Shown here one piece after another: positions 8,463-16,666 of a stretch of DNA of 64,000 nt (its first letter is position 1; the number at the start of each line of letters is the position of its first letter). Position numbers and translations under genes: made by a program. A model generated the notes under the pieces. It ran no database searches. It saw nothing but the letters and a program-made list of their open reading frames with translations, and was not told the DNA's origin. This DNA comes from Rhodocyclales bacterium GT-UBC (lineage in GTDB: Bacteria > Pseudomonadota > Gammaproteobacteria > Burkholderiales > Rhodocyclaceae), in assembly GCA_003583745.1 (NCBI GenBank), contig QXPY01000001.1, positions 310,001 to 374,000 of the forward strand. The letters are read 5' to 3'.

Positions 8463-8882
8463 ATGAAAAAACTCTCGAAATTGAGAGCAGGGTTCTTGGC
8501 GGGGCTGATCATGACGCTCTTAGCCGTGTTCTTTGTAGACATCAACGAAGCACAAGCCGAATACGGCGATGTGGTCATCAACAATTATTCGGACGGTGCC
8601 GGCATGCGTCCGGTGGTCTTCCCGCACTGGTTTCACCGGATGCGTTTCCGCTGCAAGGTTTGCCACGCGGATCTCGGCTTCAAGTTCAAGGCCGGCGGCA
8701 ACGAAATCAACATGGTCAAGATCATCGACGGCCAGTTCTGCGGTGCCTGCCACAACGGTGAAATTGCGTGGTCGGTCGAGAATTGCAATCTCTGCCATTC
8801 GGGCAAGCCGAACACCCCGACGCAAGTGCACGAAAGCACTGTCCAGAAGCTTGCGCAGCCGACCGGCGCGCCCAAGAAATAA
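8463..8882 (+). CDS. trihaem c7-type cytochrome, membrane-anchored
   Basis: A 139-aa protein with an N-terminal hydrophobic segment (signal or anchor) and three haem motifs (CKVCH, CGACH, CNLCH). His residues in FPHWFHRMRF are the likely distal ligands, as in c7/c3-type cytochromes. The ATG at 8463 has AGAGGAA upstream. It is a close paralog of the protein at 11483, sharing nearly the whole core from AEYGDVVIN to LCHSGKP. Its position directly after the porin suggests that it feeds electrons to the conduit from the periplasm. Confidence 0.87.
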   Translation: MKKLSKLRAGFLAGLIMTLLAVFFVDINEAQAEYGDVVINNYSDGAGMRPVVFPHWFHRMRFRCKVCHADLGFKFKAGGNEINMVKIIDGQFCGACHNGEIAWSVENCNLCHSGKPNTPTQVHESTVQKLAQPTGAPKK

Positions 8883-8891
8883 GGTGCAAGC

Positions 8892-9911
8892 ATGATGACC
8901 AAAAAAACAATCGCACTGCTGGCAACGGCGCTGGCATTTTCCGCTCCACTCCTTGCTGAATCGGGCAAGGATGTCTATTCCAAGGTTTGCGTCACCTGCC
9001 ACGGTTCCGGTCTGGCCGGCGCGCCGCGCTACGGTAATGCCGCCGACTGGACGCCGCGCCTGGCGGGTGGGATGGCCGGACTCTATCAAAGCGCATTGAA
9101 AGGCACGCCGAAAGGCATGCCGGCCAAGGGCGGGCATTTGACCCTGGCGGACGCCGATGTCAAGGCAGCCGTCGATTACATGGTTGGCGCGGTCAAGGAT
9201 GCAGCGAAGCTCGCCAAGGCCGAGCCGGAAGCCAAGAAGGAAGAGCCGAAGAAGCCGGAACCGAAAAAGGAAGAGCCCAAGAAACTTGAGGTGAAGCCGA
9301 CCGTCGCGCCTGCACCGGTTGCCGCGGTGCCTTCGATGCCGGTGGCCGAGGCCGCCTCGTCGGGCGCCGCTGCTGCGGCAGCCGGCAGTGCCGACGCCAA
9401 TTCGTTCAATCGTCTGCTCAAGCCGGCCAGCAAGCGCAATCTGCCGCCGCCGGAAGATGGCATTCACGATCCGACCAACGACGGCACCCATGCCTTGCAG
9501 CCGCCGCTCGCCGCATTCGGCGCTTTGCCGAAGAGCTTTGCCGGCAACCGGATCAATTGGGTGGAAGCCATCGGCCAGAAGAAGATCAATCCGCGCTATG
9601 ACCGCAACGACCCGAAAGCCGAGCCGATCGTGATGGATCTCAACATCGTCCGCGAAGTGAAAGGGTCGATGCCGGACGTGGTGTATCCGCACAAGCAGCA
9701 TACCGAGTGGCTAGATTGCTCGAATTGTCACCCGGCCATCTTCGTGCCGCAAAAGGGTGCCAACCAGATCAGCATGGCGGCGATCCTGATGGGCGAGAAA
9801 TGCGGCGTTTGCCACGGCAAGGTTGCGTTCCCGGTTTCCGAGTGCCGCAATTGCCACTCGAAGAAGAAAGACATGGCCAAGGTGGCAAGCCCGGCCGATG
9901 CCGGCAAGTAA
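8892..9911 (+). CDS. monohaem-trihaem fusion cytochrome
   Basis: A 339-aa exported protein with two modules. Residues about 20-98 are a c5-like monohaem domain (CVTCH, with GMPAKGG as Met region). Residues about 100-180 are a Lys/Glu/Pro-rich then Ala-rich linker. Residues about 190-339 are a c7-type trihaem domain (CSNCH, CGVCH, CRNCH) with YPHKQHTEWLDC providing distal His. The C-terminal module is paralogous to the whole protein at 10902. The stiff charged linker could span periplasmic distance between an inner-membrane donor and the outer-membrane conduit. The gene begins 9 bases after the preceding cytochrome. Confidence 0.88.
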   Translation: MMTKKTIALLATALAFSAPLLAESGKDVYSKVCVTCHGSGLAGAPRYGNAADWTPRLAGGMAGLYQSALKGTPKGMPAKGGHLTLADADVKAAVDYMVGAVKDAAKLAKAEPEAKKEEPKKPEPKKEEPKKLEVKPTVAPAPVAAVPSMPVAEAASSGAAAAAAGSADANSFNRLLKPASKRNLPPPEDGIHDPTNDGTHALQPPLAAFGALPKSFAGNRINWVEAIGQKKINPRYDRNDPKAEPIVMDLNIVREVKGSMPDVVYPHKQHTEWLDCSNCHPAIFVPQKGANQISMAAILMGEKCGVCHGKVAFPVSECRNCHSKKKDMAKVASPADAGK

Positions 9912-9955
9912 GCCAATGACTCCCCCGGTCTGGGCCGGGGGCATGGAGATCAAAG

Positions 9956-10879
9956 ATGAATAAGAAGTCCTTGCAACAATTGGGGGCCATTGCCTTGGCC
10001 TGTTCGTTGGCTCAGCCTGCCCTGGCGCAGAGCACCGAGGCCGCGCCGGAGAGCGCAGCGACCCGTCTGGCCGGCGGCAAGATCGATCGCGACCAACTCA
10101 ATTTCAATATGGAGTCGGTCGGCAAATTGCTGGAAAGTTCCTCGGCTGCCCGCCAGATCGAATCGAGCAAGGCGCCGGAGGCGCTGGCCCGGCGTGACAA
10201 GGCACGGGAAATCTACAAGCAGGCCCGGGCTTCGCTCAATGCCGGGGATCTGACCAAGGCTTCGGCCCAGCTGACGGAGGTTCGTGCCGCGTTTTTCGAA
10301 GCCGTGCGCCTGGCTGCGCCGGAGGAAGTGACGGCCAAGAAACTGGAAGCTGACTATCGCGCCCGCCTGGAAAGCGTCAATGCCCTGCTGGCCGCCTACA
10401 AGCGCGTGGCTAGCGAGAAGGGCAGCGCCTCGAAGACGGTCAACGAAACGGTCGGCCAGATCGAGAAGTCGGTCGCCGAAGCCGCGCGTCAGGCGCAGGG
10501 TGGCAAGTTCAAGGAAGGACGCCTCGAGCTCGATCGCGCCTACCTGGTGGCCAAGGCCGGCATCAGTTCGTTGCGCAGCGGCGATACGCTGGTCCGTTCG
10601 CTCAATTTTGCGAGCAAGGAAGAGGAGTATCACTACGAGATCGATCGCAACGACACGCACCAGATGTTGATCAAGGTGCTGGTCGAGGAAAAGCGGGCGA
10701 CCAATCCGATGCTCGACCAACAGGTGCAGGGTTTCACCGCAAAGTCGCGCGAGTTGCGCCAGGCTGCCGAAGCGGCCGCCGCCAAGCGCGATCATCAGCA
10801 TGCGATCAAGCTGCTGGAAGAGTCCACCGCCGAGCTGGTCAAGGCCATCCGGAATGCCGGCGTATACATTCCTGGCTAA
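9956..10879 (+). CDS. exported all-helical protein of unknown function
   Basis: A 307-aa protein with a signal peptide ending at PALAQ (about residue 25). The remainder is predicted almost wholly helical and rich in Ala, Glu, Lys and Arg, with heptad-like stretches that suggest coiled coils or a helical bundle. It contains no Cys in the mature part, no haem motif and no recognised domain. It sits between the two trihaem modules with conserved spacing. A scaffold, or a YfdX-like helical periplasmic protein, is possible; I do not recognise the family. Confidence 0.75.
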   Translation: MNKKSLQQLGAIALACSLAQPALAQSTEAAPESAATRLAGGKIDRDQLNFNMESVGKLLESSSAARQIESSKAPEALARRDKAREIYKQARASLNAGDLTKASAQLTEVRAAFFEAVRLAAPEEVTAKKLEADYRARLESVNALLAAYKRVASEKGSASKTVNETVGQIEKSVAEAARQAQGGKFKEGRLELDRAYLVAKAGISSLRSGDTLVRSLNFASKEEEYHYEIDRNDTHQMLIKVLVEEKRATNPMLDQQVQGFTAKSRELRQAAEAAAAKRDHQHAIKLLEESTAELVKAIRNAGVYIPG

Positions 10880-10901
10880 GCCTACATCGTTCGACGTTCC
10901 G

Positions 10902-11486
10902 ATGACCCGTGGCCGATTGAGGCCACGGGTCGTCTTTGCGTTTGTACTTGCGCTGTGCTGGGCCATCCAGTCTATGGCGGGGGAATGGATGCCGCTGGCG
11001 CGGGATGGGATCCATGATCCGAAGTCGCGTGCAGTCAAGATCCTCCAGCAGCCTCAGGAAGCCCTGAGCCGCCTGACGCCGGACAATGCAGGCAATCAGG
11101 TGCGCTGGGTCCAGGCGCTCGACAAGACGGAAATTCGGCCGCGCGAAAAGCTGTTTGCCAAGACCGAGGTGCGCAAGCTCGATCGCGACATCATCCTCGA
11201 CGTCAAGGGCGGCATGCCTGCGGTGCGCTTTCCGCACCGTCAGCACACCGAATGGCTCGACTGCGTCAATTGCCACGATGGTGTCTTCAAGATGCAGACC
11301 GGTGCCACCAAGATCACCATGTTCAATATCCTGCAGGGAGAGCAGTGCGGCATCTGCCATGGGGCCGTGGCCTTTCCCCTGACCGAGTGCATGCGTTGCC
11401 ACAGTATTGCCAAGGGCGACAAGCAGCCGGTGATTCCGCCCGACGTAAACATGCAGATGCATCGTAGCCGGGGGCCGGCGCCGTGA
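10902..11486 (+). CDS. trihaem c7-type cytochrome
   Basis: A 194-aa exported protein. The ATG at 10902 begins a hydrophobic signal (VVFAFVLALCWAIQSMAG). Three haem motifs (CVNCH, CGICH, CMRCH) follow FPHRQHTEWLDC. It matches the C-terminal half of the fusion at 8892 across about 150 residues, including DGIHDP, IRPR and the whole haem core, but lacks the monohaem domain. Its stop overlaps the GTG of the next cytochrome. A periplasmic electron carrier is likely. Confidence 0.87.
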   Translation: MTRGRLRPRVVFAFVLALCWAIQSMAGEWMPLARDGIHDPKSRAVKILQQPQEALSRLTPDNAGNQVRWVQALDKTEIRPREKLFAKTEVRKLDRDIILDVKGGMPAVRFPHRQHTEWLDCVNCHDGVFKMQTGATKITMFNILQGEQCGICHGAVAFPLTECMRCHSIAKGDKQPVIPPDVNMQMHRSRGPAP

Positions 11487-11881
11487 AGTTCCTAAAATCA
11501 GGGCTGTTGCGCGCCGGTCTGCTGCTGTTGCTGCTCGTGGTGTGCTTCCTCGATACGAGCGATGTTTCGGCAGAATATGGCGATGTCGTGATCAATCGCC
11601 AGGCCGAAAAGAACGGCATGCGACCGGTGATCTTTCCGCACTGGTTTCACCGCATCCGTTTCCGCTGCAAGGTTTGTCATGCCGAACTCGGCTTCAAGAT
11701 GCGTGCCGGTTCAAACACGATTACGATGACGGACATCATCGAGGGCCGCTTCTGCGGGGCTTGTCACAACAACGATATCGCCTGGTCGCCGGAGAATTGC
11801 GATCTTTGCCATTCCGGCAAGCCGGGCCTGCCGACGGGGGTGTTTGGTGGACACGAAACTTCAGGACCAGGGCGCTGGTAA
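11483..11881 (+). CDS. trihaem c7-type cytochrome, paralog of the one at 8463
   Basis: A 132-aa protein with an N-terminal hydrophobic segment and three haem motifs (CKVCH, CGACH, CDLCH). The core FPHWFHRIRFRCKVCH is almost identical to the protein at 8463. It starts with GTG in a GTGA overlap with the preceding stop, implying translational coupling. It forms the second copy of a duplicated pair of periplasmic cytochromes. Confidence 0.87.
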   Translation: MKFLKSGLLRAGLLLLLLVVCFLDTSDVSAEYGDVVINRQAEKNGMRPVIFPHWFHRIRFRCKVCHAELGFKMRAGSNTITMTDIIEGRFCGACHNNDIAWSPENCDLCHSGKPGLPTGVFGGHETSGPGRW

Positions 11882-12824
11882 AGCCTTGCCGGGCATTGCC
11901 CCGCAGCCGACTCGGCGTCGCCTGCTGCTCGCCGGTCTGGCGTGCGGCGGATTACTGTTGGGTGGCCGGAGTTCCGCCAAGGGACGGGTTTTGGTGACCG
12001 GTCCGGCCTACATGGGTGGCCGCTTGTTGCAACGGGTCAATGAGGGCGGATTTCCCGATTTGCAACGCGACAATTTTGGTCCGATGACCCTCTTTATCGC
12101 CCCGGTGGCGGTCGCAGTCAGCCCGATGCGCGATATCTACGTGGCCGATGCCGGTCTTTCGGCGCTCTTTCGCTATGATCCGATGCAGGATGCGATGTCG
12201 GTCATTCGCGGGGCTCGCGTGACGCAGCAGACGCGGTTGGCAGCCTTGAGCGACGGTTCGGTGATGGTTGCCAATGGCAGCTCGGCACTTGCCACGCGTT
12301 TCGCCCGCAACGGTCGCCAAATGCAAACCCTCGACCCTCAGTTGGGACTGGCGCACTTTGACGAAATCGCCGTCGACAGCACCAGCGGGCGTTACTACGG
12401 GCTTGACCGGGTACAAGGACGCCTCGAAGAAATCATGCCGCATGGGCACGGTGCGACCGTATTGGCCGACGGTATCCTGCCCGAGCAGCCGATGACCATG
12501 GCGATGGACGGACAAACGCTTTACGTCGCCGGGCGTACTTGCCAATGCGTGGTGGCGATCGAGATGTCCGGTGCCCGGCCGCAGGTCCCGGTGCTGGAGG
12601 AAAGCGGGCAGATCGCCGCGCTGGCGGCCGGAGATGGCTGGCTGGTGGCGGCAGACATGCGTGACAGGGTGGTTCGCGTCTGGCGCCAGAATGAACAAGT
12701 GGCATCCTATGAATTTGCCAGTCTGGGCTTGACCGAGCCGCGCGGGATGGCGATTGCGGGACAGACCTTGTATGTTGTCGATACCGCCGCCCGGCGTGTG
12801 CAAACCTTTCGGATGCGGGCTTGA
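11844..12824 (+). CDS. NHL-type beta-propeller, Tat-like signal
   Basis: A 326-aa protein. The start is TTG at 11844 (GTG at 11847 is equally possible after GGGGG), overlapping the preceding gene by 38 bases. The N-terminus contains TRRRLLLAG before a hydrophobic stretch, a twin-arginine-like export signal. Residues about 70-326 have propeller repeats of the IYVADAG and LYVVDTA type. It lacks haem motifs. A fold-and-contact role in assembling the cytochrome complex is inferred from its position between trihaem and undecahaem cytochromes and from the two other NHL proteins. Confidence 0.7.
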   Translation: MVDTKLQDQGAGKALPGIAPQPTRRRLLLAGLACGGLLLGGRSSAKGRVLVTGPAYMGGRLLQRVNEGGFPDLQRDNFGPMTLFIAPVAVAVSPMRDIYVADAGLSALFRYDPMQDAMSVIRGARVTQQTRLAALSDGSVMVANGSSALATRFARNGRQMQTLDPQLGLAHFDEIAVDSTSGRYYGLDRVQGRLEEIMPHGHGATVLADGILPEQPMTMAMDGQTLYVAGRTCQCVVAIEMSGARPQVPVLEESGQIAALAAGDGWLVAADMRDRVVRVWRQNEQVASYEFASLGLTEPRGMAIAGQTLYVVDTAARRVQTFRMRA

Positions 12825-13903
12825 AACACCTTCTCATTCTTTGCATGCTGGTTTGGCTCGGGGGCTGTGCCACCGAAAAGCAGGTATTGCGTTTCGATCC
12901 GGTGCGCGCCGCGACGGCGAAGCGCATTTATTTCCCGCCGATGAGCGATGAGCAAGTGCCGCGCTACGTCTATGTCGGAGAGTTGATCGGCGAACAAAAT
13001 TTCGTTGATCCCGAACCGCAGAAAAAAAATCCGCTGATCGAGGCCCTGAAGTGGATTGCCGGTTTGCTCGATCTGCAGAACCCGAATGTCTTGCAGCGAC
13101 CGCAGTCCGGGACGGTGGACGAGAACGGCCGCATTCTGGTCACCGACGTCAGCCGCGGCGCGGTGTATGTCTTCGATCAGATCAATGGGCGGCTCGATGT
13201 CTGGGAGTATGCCGACGGACTGCGGCGTTTTTCCGCGCCGACCGGAATCGCCCTGGGCCCGGCCGGCCGGGTTTTTGTTGCCGATGCAGACCAGCGCAAG
13301 GTCGTGGTGCTCGATAGCGAGGGCAGAGGCCAGCAGTTGATCGGCAAGGAGTGGCTGGAGCGCCCGACCGGCCTGGCTTGGGATGCCAACACCGCATTGC
13401 TTTACGTGGCGGATACGCAGGCCCACCAGATCAAGGTGTTCGATGTCACCGGGCGTCTGGTCCGAACGATCGGCCAACGCGGCGAGGCGCCGGGGGAGTT
13501 CAATTTCCCGACCTACCTCGCCTTGAGCAAAGGCAAGTTGATCGTCGCCGATACGATGAATGCGCGGATTCAGATGATTACGCTTGACGACAGCGCAGCA
13601 CCGATCGTGTTCGGCGAACGGGGCATCCAGGTCGGCCATTTCGCCCGCCCGAAAGGTGTGGCCGTCGATGCGGAGAGCAACATCTACGTGATCGAGTCCT
13701 ATTACGACCATCTGCTGATATTCGACAGTCAGGCGCGCTTTCTGCTACCGATTGGCGGAGCGGGCAAGGAGGCGGGAAGCTTTTATTTGCCGAGCGGTGT
13801 TTGGGTGGACAAGGAAAATCGCGTTTTCGTGGCGGACACGTTCAATGGGCGGATTGCCGTATTTCAGTTTCTAGGAGGAGGCGCGGAAAATGGTGGCGAA
13901 TAA
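12821..13903 (+). CDS. NHL-repeat beta-propeller lipoprotein
   Basis: A 360-aa protein starting at TTG within the preceding stop (TTGA). The signal MKHLLILCMLVWLGGC has a canonical lipobox (LGGC), so it is lipid-anchored. Residues about 95-350 carry six NHL repeats, including VFVADADQRKVVVLDSEG and GEFNFPTYLAL. It is paralogous to the lipoprotein at 2555, and the pair brackets the cluster. The gene overlaps the ATG of the undecahaem cytochrome by 14 bases. Confidence 0.8.
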   Translation: MKHLLILCMLVWLGGCATEKQVLRFDPVRAATAKRIYFPPMSDEQVPRYVYVGELIGEQNFVDPEPQKKNPLIEALKWIAGLLDLQNPNVLQRPQSGTVDENGRILVTDVSRGAVYVFDQINGRLDVWEYADGLRRFSAPTGIALGPAGRVFVADADQRKVVVLDSEGRGQQLIGKEWLERPTGLAWDANTALLYVADTQAHQIKVFDVTGRLVRTIGQRGEAPGEFNFPTYLALSKGKLIVADTMNARIQMITLDDSAAPIVFGERGIQVGHFARPKGVAVDAESNIYVIESYYDHLLIFDSQARFLLPIGGAGKEAGSFYLPSGVWVDKENRVFVADTFNGRIAVFQFLGGGAENGGE

Positions 13904-16658
13904 GCACGCCGGGCATCGCCTGCTGCAGGTTCTCGGGTTGTTCGCCCTGGTTGCGTTCGTTTCCCTGCGTTATGGGCTGGAACCGGTCCAGGCGGCCCGC
14001 GTATCGGATATTCGCGGTACCAAGCACAATCTTTCGGCAGCGGCCGATGGCTCTGCGTACACCAGCCCTACCGCCGGTGCGGGCACAGTGACGACACGTA
14101 ACATCAAGGCCAGTTCTGAAACCCAGATTTGCGTCTTCTGCCACACGCCCCATGCGGCAACCTCCGGCGCGACGCCCTTGTGGAACCGCAAGGTGGCGGG
14201 CGCCGGCTACACACCCAATTACACGCTCTACACCTCGAGTTCGCTGGATGCGAACCAGGTGCAGATCGGCGGCCTCGATCAGCCGGGAGGCAGTTCGAAA
14301 CTCTGCCTGTCCTGCCATGACGGTACGGTGGCGGTAGGTAACGTCAATGTGCTGAACGGCTCGGCACCCAGCCCGAATCCGGTTAGCAGCAGCACGATTG
14401 CGACCACCGGCGGAACTTACATGCCGACGGGTTCCGGTACGGGAACCGGTTTTACCCGTAATTTGGGTACGGACTTGAGCAACGATCATCCCATTTCCGT
14501 TTCCTACAACGATGCCCTGGCCAATCGCGATGGCGAGTTGCGCACGCCAAGTGCCAACCCGACGGTCATGGGCGTGCGCACGACGAGCAGCAAGCCCAAG
14601 CTGAAACTGGAAAATACCGGGTCGGCAGGGGCCAATCAGGCGCAGATTCAATGTGCGACCTGTCATGATCCGCATATCCGGGAAACCAATGTGGCGACCG
14701 TCGGCAATCAGAAATTCCTGCGGATGAACCGCTTCCAGCACCAGGACCCGCCCAGTTCAAGCGGGGTCAACATGACGGACAATTCGGGCGACATCATTTG
14801 CCTGGCTTGCCATGACAAGGCCGGCGCGTCGTGGGCATTCTCGGCACATGCGAACTCCCAGGTCGCCGACGAGTTGTACAGCAACACCCACGCCGACCGC
14901 CGCGAGTTTCCGCGCAATTTGCCGGTCTGGCAGGCGGCATGCCTGAATTGCCATGACACGCATACCGTCTCCGGGTCCCGCCGACTCTTGCGCGAAGGTA
15001 CCAATGAGGGCGTGTCGACCAGTGCGACGCCGAAGGCGGGCGGAGCGAATAGCTCGGCCATTGAGGAAACCTGCTATCAATGTCACGACGGTGGCGGCAA
15101 CGGGACCTTGCAAGCGGTAACCGGCGTACCGAATATCAAAAGTGATTTCGCCCTGGCGCGGCACATGCCGATTACCAATACGGAACAGGGTACGACGCCG
15201 GAAATGCACGACATCAACAGCAACTTTTCGGCCGAGACATATATCGACTGTTCGACCGCCGGTTCGCGTTGCGGCAAGGACTTTATCGAGCCGAGAAGCA
15301 ATCTCGGAAGGGGCAACCTGACCAAGCGGCATGTCGAGTGCACCGACTGCCACAATCCGCATCGTGTCATCCGCGCCCAGAACGGCCTGCCTGGCGCACT
15401 ATCGGCGACCAATACGAAAGACACCGTGAGCGGGCGCAATACCGGTGGCGGTGCGCACAAGCATACGAATGCCTCGGGCTATACCCACAGCAATGTAATT
15501 TCCGGCGTTCTGCGTGGTTCGTGGGGAGTTGAGCCAACCTACTCGAGCAACTCCTTCCATAGTCTGCCCAGTGGCTACAACGTCAAGCGTGGCGACCCGG
15601 GTAGCAATACCAGTACACTGGCCAGTGAAACCTATGTCACCCGTGAATACCAGATCTGCTTGAAGTGTCATTCCGATTACGCCTATTCGGACGATAACGC
15701 CTACAAGAGCACGAATCGCCCACAGGTCGGTTCGGCCGGGGGGACGACGCCGAGCGGAACCAACGGCCTGACGGTCTATACCAATCAGGCCAAGGAATTC
15801 CAGGCGCCGAGTTCGCATGCAGGCGAGCCTTTGTCGCTGGGGACCGACGCCGGTTCGTCCGATACCAATTTCAATACCAACAACCATCGCTCCTGGCACC
15901 CGGTGATGGCAGCAACGGGACGGACAACAAGCAAACGCGGCATGAGCGGTGGCAATCCATGGGTTACTCCGTGGAGCAATGCCGTCGGCACGCAAACGAT
16001 GTATTGCACCGACTGCCATGGTTCAGGCGTGACGACAGCGCAGTCGGTCATTCCAGATAGCAGCAATCCATGGGGGCCACACGGCTCGAGCAACAACTTC
16101 ATCCTCAAGGGCGTATGGGGCAACGGCATGGGCGCAACCGGTCAAAACAGCGGCGAAACCGCCAACCTGCTGTGCTTCAAGTGCCACGATTCGGCGAATT
16201 ACACGACCCGTAACGATACCGGGCGCAAATCGGGTTTCTATGACGGCAGTACGGGCAAGGGCAATCTGCACAATTACCATATCGACCGTATCCAGAAGCT
16301 CTACTGCACCTGGTGTCACGTTGCCGTGCCGCATGGCTGGAAGAACAAGGCCTTGCTGGTCAACCTCAACGACGTCGGCGAAGAGGCCGGGCAAGGCGTC
16401 GGCAGCAGCAAGGAGGTAGCGATCAATGGCAACAGCGCCTACTACAAGAAAGAACCCTATTACCTCTATGCCAAGCTCAAGGTTTCTTCGTTTGCGGCAA
16501 GCGGCAATTGGGCGGATACCAATTGCGGTTCGCGTGGCAAGACCGGTGGCAATTTGATTACCAGTACGACCGATGCAGGGACTGGTGCGGCGTCCGGCAA
16601 CACGACCGGAACCGGCAAGAACTGGATGACCAGCACTTGCAGCGGGCCGACCAATTGA
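13890..16658 (+). CDS. large multihaem cytochrome with 11 CxxCH motifs
   Basis: A 922-aa exported protein with a very strong ribosome site (AGGAGGAG, 9 bases before ATG). After the signal peptide the mature start DIRGTKHNL, CVFCHTPH (about residue 81), CLSCHDGT, DLSNDHPIS and CATCHDPH repeat the OmcE-like pattern of the tetrahaem proteins at 1808 and 3910. It continues with CLACH, CLNCH, CYQCH, CTDCH, CLKCH, CTDCH, CFKCH and CTWCH. Long Gly/Ser/Thr/Asn-rich stretches between haems suggest a secreted or surface protein. It may be the outermost component or a filament cap/receptor; a polymer is possible. Only Cys-rich remnants without haem signature follow the last haem. Confidence 0.85.
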   Translation: MVANKHAGHRLLQVLGLFALVAFVSLRYGLEPVQAARVSDIRGTKHNLSAAADGSAYTSPTAGAGTVTTRNIKASSETQICVFCHTPHAATSGATPLWNRKVAGAGYTPNYTLYTSSSLDANQVQIGGLDQPGGSSKLCLSCHDGTVAVGNVNVLNGSAPSPNPVSSSTIATTGGTYMPTGSGTGTGFTRNLGTDLSNDHPISVSYNDALANRDGELRTPSANPTVMGVRTTSSKPKLKLENTGSAGANQAQIQCATCHDPHIRETNVATVGNQKFLRMNRFQHQDPPSSSGVNMTDNSGDIICLACHDKAGASWAFSAHANSQVADELYSNTHADRREFPRNLPVWQAACLNCHDTHTVSGSRRLLREGTNEGVSTSATPKAGGANSSAIEETCYQCHDGGGNGTLQAVTGVPNIKSDFALARHMPITNTEQGTTPEMHDINSNFSAETYIDCSTAGSRCGKDFIEPRSNLGRGNLTKRHVECTDCHNPHRVIRAQNGLPGALSATNTKDTVSGRNTGGGAHKHTNASGYTHSNVISGVLRGSWGVEPTYSSNSFHSLPSGYNVKRGDPGSNTSTLASETYVTREYQICLKCHSDYAYSDDNAYKSTNRPQVGSAGGTTPSGTNGLTVYTNQAKEFQAPSSHAGEPLSLGTDAGSSDTNFNTNNHRSWHPVMAATGRTTSKRGMSGGNPWVTPWSNAVGTQTMYCTDCHGSGVTTAQSVIPDSSNPWGPHGSSNNFILKGVWGNGMGATGQNSGETANLLCFKCHDSANYTTRNDTGRKSGFYDGSTGKGNLHNYHIDRIQKLYCTWCHVAVPHGWKNKALLVNLNDVGEEAGQGVGSSKEVAINGNSAYYKKEPYYLYAKLKVSSFAASGNWADTNCGSRGKTGGNLITSTTDAGTGAASGNTTGTGKNWMTSTCSGPTN

Positions 16659-16666
16659 GGTCTGGC

